From: Syntrophales bacterium
GTDB lineage: Bacteria > Desulfobacterota > Syntrophia > Syntrophales > UBA5619
Direction of reading: 5' to 3'
NCBI GenBank assembly: GCA_023229765.1
Contig: JALNYO010000058.1
Location: 1-11,834, forward strand
DNA: 11,834 nucleotides
This document shows, piece by piece, positions 1-6,656 of this stretch. Each line of letters begins with the position of its first letter. Within the stretch, counting starts at the first letter, position 1. The translations under genes and the position numbers were made by a program. The notes beneath the pieces were generated by a model. That model was not told where the DNA came from. It made no database searches and was given only the letters and a program-made list of their open reading frames with translations.

Positions 1-257
1 GACTCTCCCTGGTTTTGACGTCATTCTTATGCTTTCGACACGTCATCGAACGGTTCACTTTCGTTCGTCTCCTTGATTCTCATCTGACAAGTTTTATCTT
101 GCCTTTTCCTCAACGTTCACCACAAGGGCTCTTTACCCTTGCAGCTTGAGGCGATTTGAAGCCTGCGCCTGTAAGCCGGCTCCGAGGGGCCTTCCCTCAT
201 CTTTTGTGCAGCACCGCACTTCCCGGATTACTCCCTTTCAGTGCATTCGTGGCACAC
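1..257 (-). mobile_element. Inner group II intron, 5' part of RNA domain I (continues beyond the window)
   Basis: Read on the minus strand, this stretch begins GTGTGCC at 257, matching the group II intron 5' consensus GUGYG, exactly where the reverse transcriptase reading frame stops making sense (FADD, then six foreign codons and a stop). The sequence that follows has the look of domain I of a bacterial group II intron: hairpins such as CAAGGG/CCCTTG, the run GTGAACGTTGAGGAAAAGG, and later GACGTCAAAACCAGGGAG. I recognise these as typical of group II intron RNA. No protein-coding frame is convincing here. The intron lies in the same orientation as the outer intron and its ORF, so the two would share one transcript. 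Its 3' part and any encoded RT lie outside the window. A 5-nt match (AATCA at 74-78 against TGATT of the 5' exon) could be EBS1, but it is too short to rely on. Confidence 0.72.
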
Positions 258-1065
258 AATCATCGGCAAATCGTATGAGCCGGGCCATGCCTGTGCAGCT
301 CTTGCGGTAAACCTTCTCAAACCAGAGATCAAGGGCATAGTGAAGATAGATATTTGCCAGAAGCGGAGAAATAACCCCACCTTGGGGCGTTCCCTCGTCG
401 CTGACCGTTACACTTCCATCTTCCGCTACCCCTGCCTTGAGGAATCGTTTCACCATGCGTTGAATCCTCTTGTCCTCAACCCGGTGCGCCAGAAATTTCA
501 TCAGCCATTCCTGATTCACATTATCGAAAAAGCCTTTGATATCGGCCTCCACGACGTGGTTGATCGGCTTGTTCTCCACCGTCTCGCTCAAGGCTTTGAG
601 CGCATCATGACAGCTTCGTCGCGGCCGGAATCCGTACGAGTCATTTATAAAATCCTGCTCGTACACTTGCTCCAGTATCCGCACAAGCCCTGCCTGCACA
701 AGTTTGTCTTCAAAACACGGTATCCCCAAGGGGCGTTGTTTGGAACTGCCCGGCTTGGGTATATAGACGCGCCGAACAGGTTGCGGTATATACGCCATCC
801 GGTGCAACCGATCTATCAAGTTTGACAGATTGGCTTCCAGATTCTCGGCGTACATATCCTTGGTCATTTCGTCAATGCCTGCGGCTGCATTTTTTCGCAG
901 CCGCTTAAAGCATCCCCGTAACAGTTCCTCATTCATCAGGTGATAAAGACTGGTGAACTTGAATCCCGGCTCATTACGGGCCTTCTCTGCTATGCGGTGC
1001 AGTTTCGTTTCCACCGGCTCTCCGCTTCCGTGAACGGCCAATGTTTCCTCACCCCGCGCTGACAT
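238..1065 (-). CDS. Group II intron reverse transcriptase/maturase, interrupted in its FADD active site
   Basis: LtrA-type reverse transcriptase that would copy the intron during retrohoming and help it splice. The RT blocks appear in order: the AAAGIDEMTKDMY region, then YIPKPGSSKQRPLGIP, then YGFRPRRSCHDAL, then EADIKGFFDNVN with the first catalytic Asp, then GTPQGGVISPLLANIYLH, and finally LIRFADD with the catalytic Asp pair. Directly after FADD the frame runs into CVPRMH and a stop at 238, where family members continue with a hydrophobic residue and the rest of the palm, thumb (X) and endonuclease regions. The native exon therefore ends at 258, where the inner intron begins. An ATG at 1092 is in frame, but I prefer 1065 because GGAGGAAAGGAAG lies just upstream of it. 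The protein could be functional only if the inner intron splices out. Confidence 0.9.
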   Translation of the reverse strand: MSARGEETLAVHGSGEPVETKLHRIAEKARNEPGFKFTSLYHLMNEELLRGCFKRLRKNAAAGIDEMTKDMYAENLEANLSNLIDRLHRMAYIPQPVRRVYIPKPGSSKQRPLGIPCFEDKLVQAGLVRILEQVYEQDFINDSYGFRPRRSCHDALKALSETVENKPINHVVEADIKGFFDNVNQEWLMKFLAHRVEDKRIQRMVKRFLKAGVAEDGSVTVSDEGTPQGGVISPLLANIYLHYALDLWFEKVYRKSCTGMARLIRFADDCVPRMH

Positions 1066-1307
1066 GTGTAGCTTCCTTTCCTCCAGCGGCATTACCCGCC
1101 TTCACTGGTACTACGAAGCTATCCGACTCCCTGTGCCTCATCTGCCTTTCTCCCTCTTCAGTTGTCCGGCATACTCTCTTTGCTCCGAGAGAAGCACAGG
1201 GCCTCCCGGGTTGCCGTGTAATCACAATGTCAAACATGCCATGGTCTCTGACCCCGAGGAAGCAGACATTCCTTGCCTTTAGCGGAAATGCCTGTGTTGA
1301 CTTCCAC

Positions 1308-1314
1308 TTCTATT
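1308..1314 (-). other. EBS1 of the outer group II intron
   Basis: The minus strand reads AATAGAA here, about 200 nt from the intron 5' end. It is exactly complementary over 7 nt to TTCTATT at 1513-1519, the exon sequence immediately upstream of GTGCG. Base pairing of EBS1 in domain I with IBS1 at the end of the 5' exon is how group II introns recognise both splice site and DNA target. I found no clear EBS2/IBS2 pair. Confidence 0.7.
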
Positions 1315-1561
1315 ACAGTGTCGTCCTTCCCATCGCGACAATTACGAGGCTCAATCCCTTCTGCCTTGCGGCTTACGGCCTATCTGCTCGCTGTCCTACG
1401 CTTAAAACTGACTGTTACCAGTCAGCCTCCAAGGACTCGCTACCCGGTGGATGGCCTTCCTTCCGGGGCGGGGTTCACACCCGCTTGATCACACGACCTT
1501 GCCCGGCCGCACAATAGAAATATCCCACGGCAATTTTGTTCTATCGTGAGAAGAGCAAGTA

Positions 1562-1699
1562 CTATGGGGGATACATGCCTTTGGGCAGTAAGCGTCTGAC
1601 GAACCCATCTTTTTCGCGCCTGAGCCATGCCGGGCGATGCAATCGAAGCCGACGCAACAAGGGATTGAAAATAACTGACATATTGTCTCTCGTGTTCAA
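1562..1699 (-). CDS. Small TTG-start ORF, 45 residues, unknown function
   Basis: A short minus-strand frame starts with TTG at 1699 and ends with TAG at 1562. A very strong ribosome binding site (GGAGGAGGG, 8 nt upstream of TTG) is the main reason to list it. The product would be small and strongly basic (MNTRDNMSVIF, then many Arg and Leu, ending LLPKGMYPP), with no signal peptide, membrane segment or cysteine. I do not recognise the family. It begins about 50 nt after the UPF0280 stop in the same direction, so it could be co-transcribed as the last gene of the homocysteine operon. It could equally be the remains of a longer gene or a chance ORF. The outer group II intron is inserted 49 nt beyond its stop. 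Confidence 0.35.
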   Translation of the reverse strand: MNTRDNMSVIFNPLLRRLRLHRPAWLRREKDGFVRRLLPKGMYPP

Positions 1700-1750
1700 C
1701 AGTTTTCCCTCCTCCAGTTCATGTCGAAGGCCGCCTCGATCAGACGCCGA

Positions 1751-2443
1751 TCAGCGCATCTTGACCAGCGGAGGGAGTTTTCCGGCGAGGCCGACATGGC
1801 CGTTTTTGACAATCATCACACCGCTGATGCCGTCGATCGCAACCATTTGATTCAGAGCGTGCTCCACATCGCAGACATTTTTGACGAGATTGGCGGCCAG
1901 GGTGGCCGCGGCATCCGCCAGGGAGGCATCTTTCGCAACGATGGTGGCCAGATCGCATTCGCCCAGGCTCAGCGAGTGACCCATTTTCCCCGAAGATGAA
2001 CAGATGGAGAGGGGGGTATCGGAAGCCTGCAACGAAAACGCCAAATGGCCGATTTCCCCGGCTTCGCCCGGATAGAGACCGATGAGCACAGGTTCGACGG
2101 TTTGCAGATAGATGTCGCCCCCGTTGTCCACAATCGCCTCTTCGGCGCCGGCCCGAAGTGCGGCCTCGACAGCAAGCTGGGCCATTGCTCCGGCGACGGC
2201 CGCCATCGGCCCAACGCCCACCTTGTTTGCGGCGCGGGCCATCCGTCGCGCAACTTCTGGTGCATCTTCTTTAACCGCAACGGGTTCGAGTGAATGCTGA
2301 AAAAAGGGGTGCCGCCGGAGATACTCTTCCAGGATCGCCCGTTGCCGGACGATCTCCCGCGTCACGGCTTCAAACGGTTCGCAGCAGATCCGTAAAACCG
2401 CTTCCTTGTGGATGAATGTTCTGTAAATGCGTGTGCGGTTCAT
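1751..2443 (-). CDS. UPF0280 family protein (COG2122, ApbE-like fold)
   Basis: A 230-residue cytoplasmic protein of the UPF0280 family, which resembles the FMN-transferase ApbE in fold. Family motifs visible in order are VGVGPMAAVAGAMAQ (75-89), IVDNGGDIYL (104-113), the glycine and serine rich CSSSGKMGHSLSLGECD (148-164) and DASLADAAATLAANL (172-186). Length and ATG start fit the family. A COG2122 homologue in Methanosarcina acetivorans (MA1715) has been linked to efficient sulfide assimilation, and the family often accompanies HcyBio (DUF39) and NIL-ferredoxin genes, as here. The likely role is therefore support of homocysteine synthesis from sulfide; its exact reaction is not known to me. 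A gap of about 190 nt holding a MITE-like repeat separates it from the NIL-ferredoxin gene, and I see only a weak ribosome binding site. Confidence 0.88.
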   Translation of the reverse strand: MNRTRIYRTFIHKEAVLRICCEPFEAVTREIVRQRAILEEYLRRHPFFQHSLEPVAVKEDAPEVARRMARAANKVGVGPMAAVAGAMAQLAVEAALRAGAEEAIVDNGGDIYLQTVEPVLIGLYPGEAGEIGHLAFSLQASDTPLSICSSSGKMGHSLSLGECDLATIVAKDASLADAAATLAANLVKNVCDVEHALNQMVAIDGISGVMIVKNGHVGLAGKLPPLVKMR

Positions 2444-2497
2444 GGGCTGCCGGGGTGGACATTGCGAAGCGTATCCTTAACGGTTTCGCAAAAAGTC

Positions 2498-2596
2498 GTC
2501 ATTCCCGCGTAGGCGGGAAATCGAAGATTAATGTTTATAATCCAGAGAGTGTGTAAACAGCTATCAATACTGGATTCCCGCTTTCGCGGGAATGAC
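2498..2596. repeat. MITE/REP-like double hairpin of the GTCATTCCCGC type
   Basis: Two hairpins face each other. The left one is TTCCCGC, loop GTAG, GCGGGAA (2502-2519). The right one is ATTCCCGC, loop TTTC, GCGGGAAT (2574-2593). The outer ends are inverted copies (GTCATTCCCGCG at 2498 and its complement ending at 2596), so the whole 99 bp forms one imperfect inverted repeat with an AT-rich centre. Flanks look weakly inverted too: TTTCGCAAAAAG on the left and CTTTTTACG-like CCTTTTACGAGG on the right, so the full element may be about 160 bp. Repeats of this type are scattered through many deltaproteobacterial genomes, and a similar unit is known as dRS3 in Neisseria. It lies between two operon genes and may affect transcript stability or read-through into UPF0280. 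Confidence 0.8.
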
Positions 2597-2636
2597 AGAA
2601 AAGTGGATGCTTGGACCTTTTACGAGGTCATCATCC

Positions 2637-3059
2637 TTAAAACGCCGATGTGCACGCGCCGAAGGGACAGATGCGGACGCATGCCAGGCACTCGATGCAT
2701 TCGGATTCGTCGTAGGCAACCTTGCGGGTGGCGCGATCTTCGATTTTCAGCGCCCCCGAGGGACAGTACGGGACACAATAGCCGCAATGGGCGCAGCGCT
2801 CCTCGTCTCGCACGACCCCCTTCCCGGAAGAGTTGACTGAGACGTCGAAGGTCTTTACAAAATCGATTGCGCGCTGAATCGCCTCTTCCGTACCCGTGAC
2901 ATCCAGCACAAGGTACCCTTCCTCTTCCGGGGTGACCTTTGCGCGGTAGACATTGACGATGAGTTGATAATCTTTCACCAGGCGGTAAATGATCGGCTCG
3001 TCACAGACGCATTTGGGAAAGTAGAACATCAGTTTTTTGGTCACGGAATTGTCGTTCAT
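2637..3059 (-). CDS. NIL domain plus 2x[4Fe-4S] ferredoxin protein of homocysteine synthesis
   Basis: A 140-residue soluble protein. Residues about 8-75 form a NIL domain (the ligand-binding module also found at the C-terminus of methionine ABC transporter ATPases). Residues 85-135 form a two-cluster ferredoxin with ligands C89, C92, C95, C99 and C121, C124, C127, C131, both with the CP signature after the fourth cysteine. The family member MA1822 of Methanosarcina acetivorans works with the DUF39 protein MA1821 to make homocysteine from aspartate semialdehyde and sulfide; the ferredoxin part presumably supplies electrons. Its ATG overlaps the HcyBio stop as ATGA, with GAGGAGGGG upstream, so the two are translationally coupled and probably made in similar amounts. 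The stop codon abuts the repeat element downstream. Confidence 0.9.
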   Translation of the reverse strand: MNDNSVTKKLMFYFPKCVCDEPIIYRLVKDYQLIVNVYRAKVTPEEEGYLVLDVTGTEEAIQRAIDFVKTFDVSVNSSGKGVVRDEERCAHCGYCVPYCPSGALKIEDRATRKVAYDESECIECLACVRICPFGACTSAF

Positions 3060-4249
3060 CGGTTTCCCCTCCTCTTGACAAGCGGCTTCATTTTTGCGTC
3101 TTTACGCAGGGGAGCAAGCGGAGCGGCAAGCTGAAAATCTCCCCTGCGGATCTCATCCGCCAGCAGATTTGCAATCTCCAATGCCTTGGGGTAGGAAGAC
3201 AACGAGCCGACTTCTTCTATGATTTTACCGTTGACCTCGATCCGGCCAGTGCGCAATTGCTCATAGCTGACGCGACCGAGGACGTTGCCCGTATTTTGCG
3301 GATAATCGAAGCCGTAATCCACCACCGGGGCCAGAATGTCCCGGTCGCGCACGCAGGTCCGTCTCAGTACCTCTTCATTGAGGATCGGAATGGGGATTCC
3401 GATCCCCAGCGCAAGCGAAACCCCATAGCCGATGAAGCTGACGCCCCGCACGAACTCCTTCTTCATCTGCTTCATGTCACCGGTCAGCGCCAGCGTTCCC
3501 GCCCCGCCTATCGGCACACCCTCCGGCGTTCTGGCGCCGCCGCCTGCATGTTGCGTTCCTTCCGCGTACACATGTCCTTGAGCACCGGCCAGCCAGACAC
3601 GCGTGCCTACGCCGATGGTTTCATAGAAGGGGTCGTTGAGCAGCGGCGACAATTGCCCCGCGGAGCAGTAGTTTGCGTTTTTCTGATGGGGTTCGAGCTT
3701 GCCCATGTAGGTGTAAATAGTTTGCTCCGACAGGTTGATCGCCACATTGTAATTCTGATAGCAGTTTCGCGGATTGACCATGATCGCCTGATTCAGATCG
3801 TCAATGGTAAAATAGGTGCGGATCTCCCGGAGCGGATAACAGTCCGTGCCGTAGGAAAGGGCGAAGAGCTGGAGCGTCTTCCCGGCGACGAGATCCTCGA
3901 TCACATGACCGCCGCCATACCGGAACTCGCCGGGCGGATACATGTTGGCCGGGTCGCCATGGCGGAGTTGCGTGCACCCGAGGTAGACATCGACAGCGGC
4001 GAGGCCCGTGTAAACCAGAACATCGGCGACCCATGCCTCGGACATCCGAATCTTTGGCTTGGAATGGCCGAAGTTCAAAAAGCAGCCCGAAGAACACATC
4101 GGTCCGAATGTCGCCGTTGTGACGACATCCACCTCCTTAGCCGCGGCCTTGAGCCCCTTTTTGTCCACGTAATCCATGATCTCATCTGCCGTCAGCACGA
4201 CGGCTTTCCCTGATTCGATCCGATCGTTTATCTGTTCATAGGTTTTCAT
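3056..4249 (-). CDS. HcyBio protein (DUF39, COG1900), sulfide-dependent homocysteine biosynthesis
   Basis: A 397-residue cytoplasmic protein of the HcyBio/DUF39 family, the key factor for forming homocysteine from aspartate semialdehyde and sulfide in anaerobes that lack the usual homoserine-ester route. Conserved cysteine regions are visible: FGPMCSSGCFLNFGHSKP (C52, C56), GCTQLRHG (C92) and SYGTDCYPLRE (C137). Two cysteines are known to be essential in the Methanosarcina homologue, and C56 and C137 are the best candidates for their counterparts. A glycine-rich GGAGTLALTGDMKQM segment follows. No CBS domains are present, unlike in MA1821. I chose ATG 4249 because GGGGA lies 9 nt upstream and the protein then begins MKTYEQINDRI, as is usual; a start at 4294 would run back into the VOC gene. 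The 3' end overlaps the NIL-ferredoxin gene by ATGA. Confidence 0.9.
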   Translation of the reverse strand: MKTYEQINDRIESGKAVVLTADEIMDYVDKKGLKAAAKEVDVVTTATFGPMCSSGCFLNFGHSKPKIRMSEAWVADVLVYTGLAAVDVYLGCTQLRHGDPANMYPPGEFRYGGGHVIEDLVAGKTLQLFALSYGTDCYPLREIRTYFTIDDLNQAIMVNPRNCYQNYNVAINLSEQTIYTYMGKLEPHQKNANYCSAGQLSPLLNDPFYETIGVGTRVWLAGAQGHVYAEGTQHAGGGARTPEGVPIGGAGTLALTGDMKQMKKEFVRGVSFIGYGVSLALGIGIPIPILNEEVLRRTCVRDRDILAPVVDYGFDYPQNTGNVLGRVSYEQLRTGRIEVNGKIIEEVGSLSSYPKALEIANLLADEIRRGDFQLAAPLAPLRKDAKMKPLVKRRGNR

Positions 4250-4271
4250 GATTTCATTCCCCATTCGAAGG

Positions 4272-4661
4272 TCAGTTGCGTTCCAGCAATTCAATCCGGA
4301 CGTTCTCCGGGCCGCGGATAAAGGATATCTTGAGGCCGGGTTGTTTCATGAAGGGCTCCACCACAAATTCCACTCCTCGCCGCTTCAACTCGGCAGCGGT
4401 CTCATCCAGATTGTCCACCCGCAGTCCGAAGTGGTCAAGACCGATGTAACGCCCGGCGGGAGCGGCAGGGAGGTTTTCTTCAGGATAGACCGGGAAAATA
4501 AAGATTAGCAGGCCATTCATCTCCACTTCGACCCTGGGTTTTCCGTCAGCCTCCACGCCTTCGATGATTTTTGCATCGAACATTTTTTGAAAATACTGGG
4601 CGACAGCCTGCGGATCCCGGCTCAGGATATGAACATGTTCAAAGTGATAGATCGTCTTCAT
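4272..4661 (-). CDS. VOC (glyoxalase/bleomycin resistance) superfamily protein
   Basis: A 129-residue protein with two beta-alpha-beta-beta-beta units typical of the vicinal oxygen chelate fold. Likely metal ligands are H9 (FEHVHIL), a Glu in RVEVEM (E45 or E47), H77 (GLDHFGL) and E124 (VRIELLE), the same spacing as in glyoxalase I and methylmalonyl-CoA epimerase. The arrangement predicts a single divalent-metal enzyme acting on a small oxo-compound, but the substrate cannot be read from the sequence. It is the first gene after a good promoter and lies 22 nt upstream of the HcyBio start, so it belongs to the same transcript. That position suggests a role linked to aldehyde or sulfur metabolism, such as handling a reactive by-product, which is only inference. 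The start is well supported by AAGGAG 5 nt upstream of ATG. Confidence 0.85.
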   Translation of the reverse strand: MKTIYHFEHVHILSRDPQAVAQYFQKMFDAKIIEGVEADGKPRVEVEMNGLLIFIFPVYPEENLPAAPAGRYIGLDHFGLRVDNLDETAAELKRRGVEFVVEPFMKQPGLKISFIRGPENVRIELLERN

Positions 4662-4697
4662 GGGTTCTCCTTCGCTGATTGTATTTTGGACGGGGTG

Positions 4698-4726
4698 AAT
4701 CTACGAAATGCAAAGCGGTATGTCAA
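4698..4726 (-). promoter_or_regulatory. Sigma-70-type promoter of the VOC-HcyBio-NIL operon
   Basis: On the minus strand, TTGACA (4726-4721) is a perfect -35 box, followed after exactly 17 nt by TAGATT (4703-4698), a 4-of-6 match to the -10 box. Transcription would begin near 4691, giving a leader of about 30 nt before the VOC start at 4661. That is too short for a riboswitch, and I see no operator palindrome, so the operon may be constitutive or controlled by a factor that cannot be seen here. Confidence 0.7.
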
Positions 4727-4792
4727 GCAATACCAGCAGTCAGTGCATTATGGCGATAACCACTATTTGCCCTTCCTACAACTACTCGCCCC

Positions 4793-5088
4793 TTACTCAT
4801 AGGGACCGAGGAAGCGTTCGCCGTTGAAATGTATGAGGTGCGTGGGCGATTCGGCCACCCACGCCTCCGTCTCCCAGGAAATATCGTCGAGATATTTCAT
4901 CATCTTATGCCGATCAAGGGATTCCCTGCTTCCTGCCAGCGGTTTGCCGGTTTCAGGTTAAGCAGGGCAAGGAGCGTCAGGGCGGAACGCTCATTCTGCT
5001 GCTGTCTGGGGAGGCCTAGTGCCGCAATGATTTCAAGGGCTTCTCGTATTTTTTGTTCGCCATTCTCCTGATCTGCTTTTTTTATCAT
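4793..5088 (-). pseudogene. BsuBI/PstI-type restriction endonuclease, internally deleted remnant
   Basis: Two pieces of one gene lie side by side in different frames. The N-terminal piece (ATG 5088 to TGA 4900) reads IREALEIIAALGLPRQQQNE, then RSALTLLALLNLKP and NPLIGI, the start of the helix-turn-helix region of BsuBI/PstI-family endonucleases. The C-terminal piece (4903-4793) reads YLDDISWETEAWVAES, then HLIHFNGERFLGPYE and a stop, the typical end of these proteins. Family members are about 320 residues long, so some 220 residues including the catalytic centre are missing and the junction near 4903-4910 is out of frame. The enzyme is surely inactive. Its ATG overlaps the methyltransferase stop as ATGA; an in-frame GTG at 5100 is a less likely start. 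An 8-bp inverted repeat (4878-4898) lies just beside the deletion junction. Confidence 0.85.
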
Positions 5089-6606
5089 GGTTTTTCGCAC
5101 TCCCTCTCCAGAATTTTATCGATTGTCTCCTGCTCCGGCATTAGGTCTTGAACATGGAGGCCGAGTCTCATTAATTGGTCGCGGGAAGGGTAGGGCATTT
5201 TCCTGAGGTCCGTTGCGTTGACCTGCGTATGCCCGCTAAACAGACGGAAATGGCAGTCGCAGAGCGATGAATTGAGATACAGTGCCAGTCCCTTTGCCAT
5301 TTGCGCCGACATGCCTTTTCCCCCGGCATGAAAGTAATTCAGGTGGTTTTCAAAACCGACACGGGGCGCAGCGACCCAATGGGGATCATATACAGCCGCC
5401 ACGATGCGCCGCCGCTCCTCCTTCGACGAGAACCGTTTCGTGAGCACATAATAAGCCGGCCGCCACCAATAATTCCTGGGTTTGCGCCGATAATGCAATA
5501 GCGTTCGCCTTCTTCCCGGAAGGTGCCGGCCAATTCACGAAGCCATCCTGGAAATGGCAAGGGTAAACGAGGGGCGCAGTTCCCTCTTCCGGCTGCGGGC
5601 GCAGATGCTCCCGGGCACGAAAATCGACAACCCGTCCAGTGGAAACTTCCAGGCCAAGCTCAGAGAGCGTCGCTGTAAGGCCCCGCATTCTTTCTACAAC
5701 CAGGTCGTCGGCCGGATTCATTACTAAGTGAATAAAGGCATCTCGATCTTGCGGGTGAATCACTTGCTCATAAGGGATGGAGCGGATGGATGCACTTTCG
5801 AAATCGAGGCCTTCGGAAGATGAGACAATGACTTGTGCGGGGTTTTTCCCCTCTCGGACGGCATGATAGATGACGTTTTCCTGAAGGACATCGTCATCGC
5901 CGAAGGCCTTTTTCCGGGACTCGAAAACATGAATGCGCCGTAGGCTCATCATCTTCAGGAGGACCAAGCGAAACTCGCGAAAATAGGGACCGTTGCAAAA
6001 ACTCCGCGGGGTGATGGCCGCCAGTTCCCCGCCGGGCGCAAGCAGGCGCGCCGCCAGCCAGACAAAGGCGGGGTAAAGGTTTGATACCTCCATCCCTGCG
6101 GCGTCCATCCGTTTGCGCGTGGCCGATTCGCCATTGATCTTCTTGTAGGGGGGGTTGAGAATGGCATGGGTGAAGCGTTCGCCGGGTCCGGAAAATAGTC
6201 CATCTTCCGTTTGGGCGATGGCGGCGGAGACAAAATCTTCATTGCGGATTTCCCCGTGAAAGGCGATCCCGGCATTCCCGCAAACGATTTCACAACGGGC
6301 CATTGTTTGGGCCAATTCCGGCAAAATGCAATCGTCGTTTTCATAGGCGACGACCCCAATGGAAAGAGGCCGCCTGCCTTCCGCAACCAACATCTCCACA
6401 TAGGCCGAAAAGAGCACGCCGGCTCCCGCCCCGGCATCGAGAATCCTCACCTGATCCCACCGATTTGGCGCAAACAGCGACGCCATGAAGCGTGCTATCG
6501 CACCCGGCGTCAGAAACTGCCCGATCTCCGAACGTTCCTCCCGTTGCGTGCGGCCGTTTACGGTAAGGCGAACGTGATCAAGGGTATTTAAAGATTGTTC
6601 TATCAT
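5085..6606 (-). pseudogene. BsuBI/PstI-type adenine-N6 DNA methyltransferase, frameshifted
   Basis: Would methylate adenine in the recognition site of its partner endonuclease to protect host DNA. The first frame (6606 to about 5453) shows GQFLTP (29-34), the AdoMet-binding motif ILDAGAGAGVLF (55-66) and the catalytic NPPY (151-154). Near 5449-5456 the frame breaks: it reads VAAGLLCAHETV, whereas the next frame gives YYVLTKRFSSKEERRRIVAA, the expected family sequence, and continues through GFENHLNYFH, LALYLNSSLCD and RLFSGHTQVNATDLRKMPYP to the stop at 5085. Removing one nucleotide restores about 506 residues, matching M.PstI at 507. All motifs are intact, so the lesion is a single-base slip, either a real mutation or a sequencing error. 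Because its endonuclease is deleted, loss of the methyltransferase would carry no cost. Confidence 0.88.
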
Positions 6607-6656
6607 GGGCCTATTCTTCCTGGTCGGTTAAATCGCATTTCTGAAGTGGTTTTCTT

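Larger units (their letters stand above)
1..1512 (-). mobile_element. Outer group II intron, 5' part, carrying an RT ORF and interrupted by the inner intron
   Basis: The minus strand reads GTGCGGCCGGGC from 1512, a standard group II 5' end, followed by about 450 nt of structured, non-coding sequence up to the RT start at 1065. Small ORFs in this leader on both strands are products of the RNA sequence, not genes. A 7-nt EBS1 (1308-1314) is fully complementary to the 7 nt of exon directly upstream of the 5' end, which fixes the boundary well. The RT ORF follows in the usual domain IV position. From 257 leftward the intron is occupied by another intron, so its RT C-terminus, domains V and VI and its 3' splice site are not visible. 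They should resume beyond the window if this is a true twintron. Confidence 0.82.

Noticed and set aside
74..78. Possible EBS1 (AATCA) of the inner intron matching TGATT of its 5' exon
   Set aside because: Five bases match often by chance and the real EBS1 may lie beyond the window edge.
241..825. Plus-strand 194-codon open frame
   Set aside because: It is antisense to the clearly recognisable reverse transcriptase and shows no family resemblance of its own.
1041..1517. Plus- and minus-strand open frames in the outer intron leader, including one reading MRHRESDSFVVPVKAGN
   Set aside because: They fall in group II intron domain I RNA. Similar 'hypothetical proteins' are commonly called in this part of such introns, but the sequence is explained by RNA structure.
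2498..2596. CRISPR-like or terminator reading of the CCCGC/GCGGG hairpins
   Set aside because: There are only two units, facing each other, without regular spacers or a T-tract. A MITE/REP-like element explains them better.
3257..4213. Plus-strand 318-codon open frame
   Set aside because: Antisense shadow of the HcyBio gene in GC-rich sequence, with no recognisable domain.
4878..4898. Perfect 8-bp inverted repeat with 5-nt loop as a terminator of the endonuclease gene
   Set aside because: It lies within the coding sequence of the conserved C-terminal piece and lacks a T-tract, so I treat it only as a possible aid to the deletion.
5339..5560. Minus-strand 73-codon open frame across the methyltransferase frameshift
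   Set aside because: It is the third frame of the methyltransferase region and matches neither half of the family sequence.
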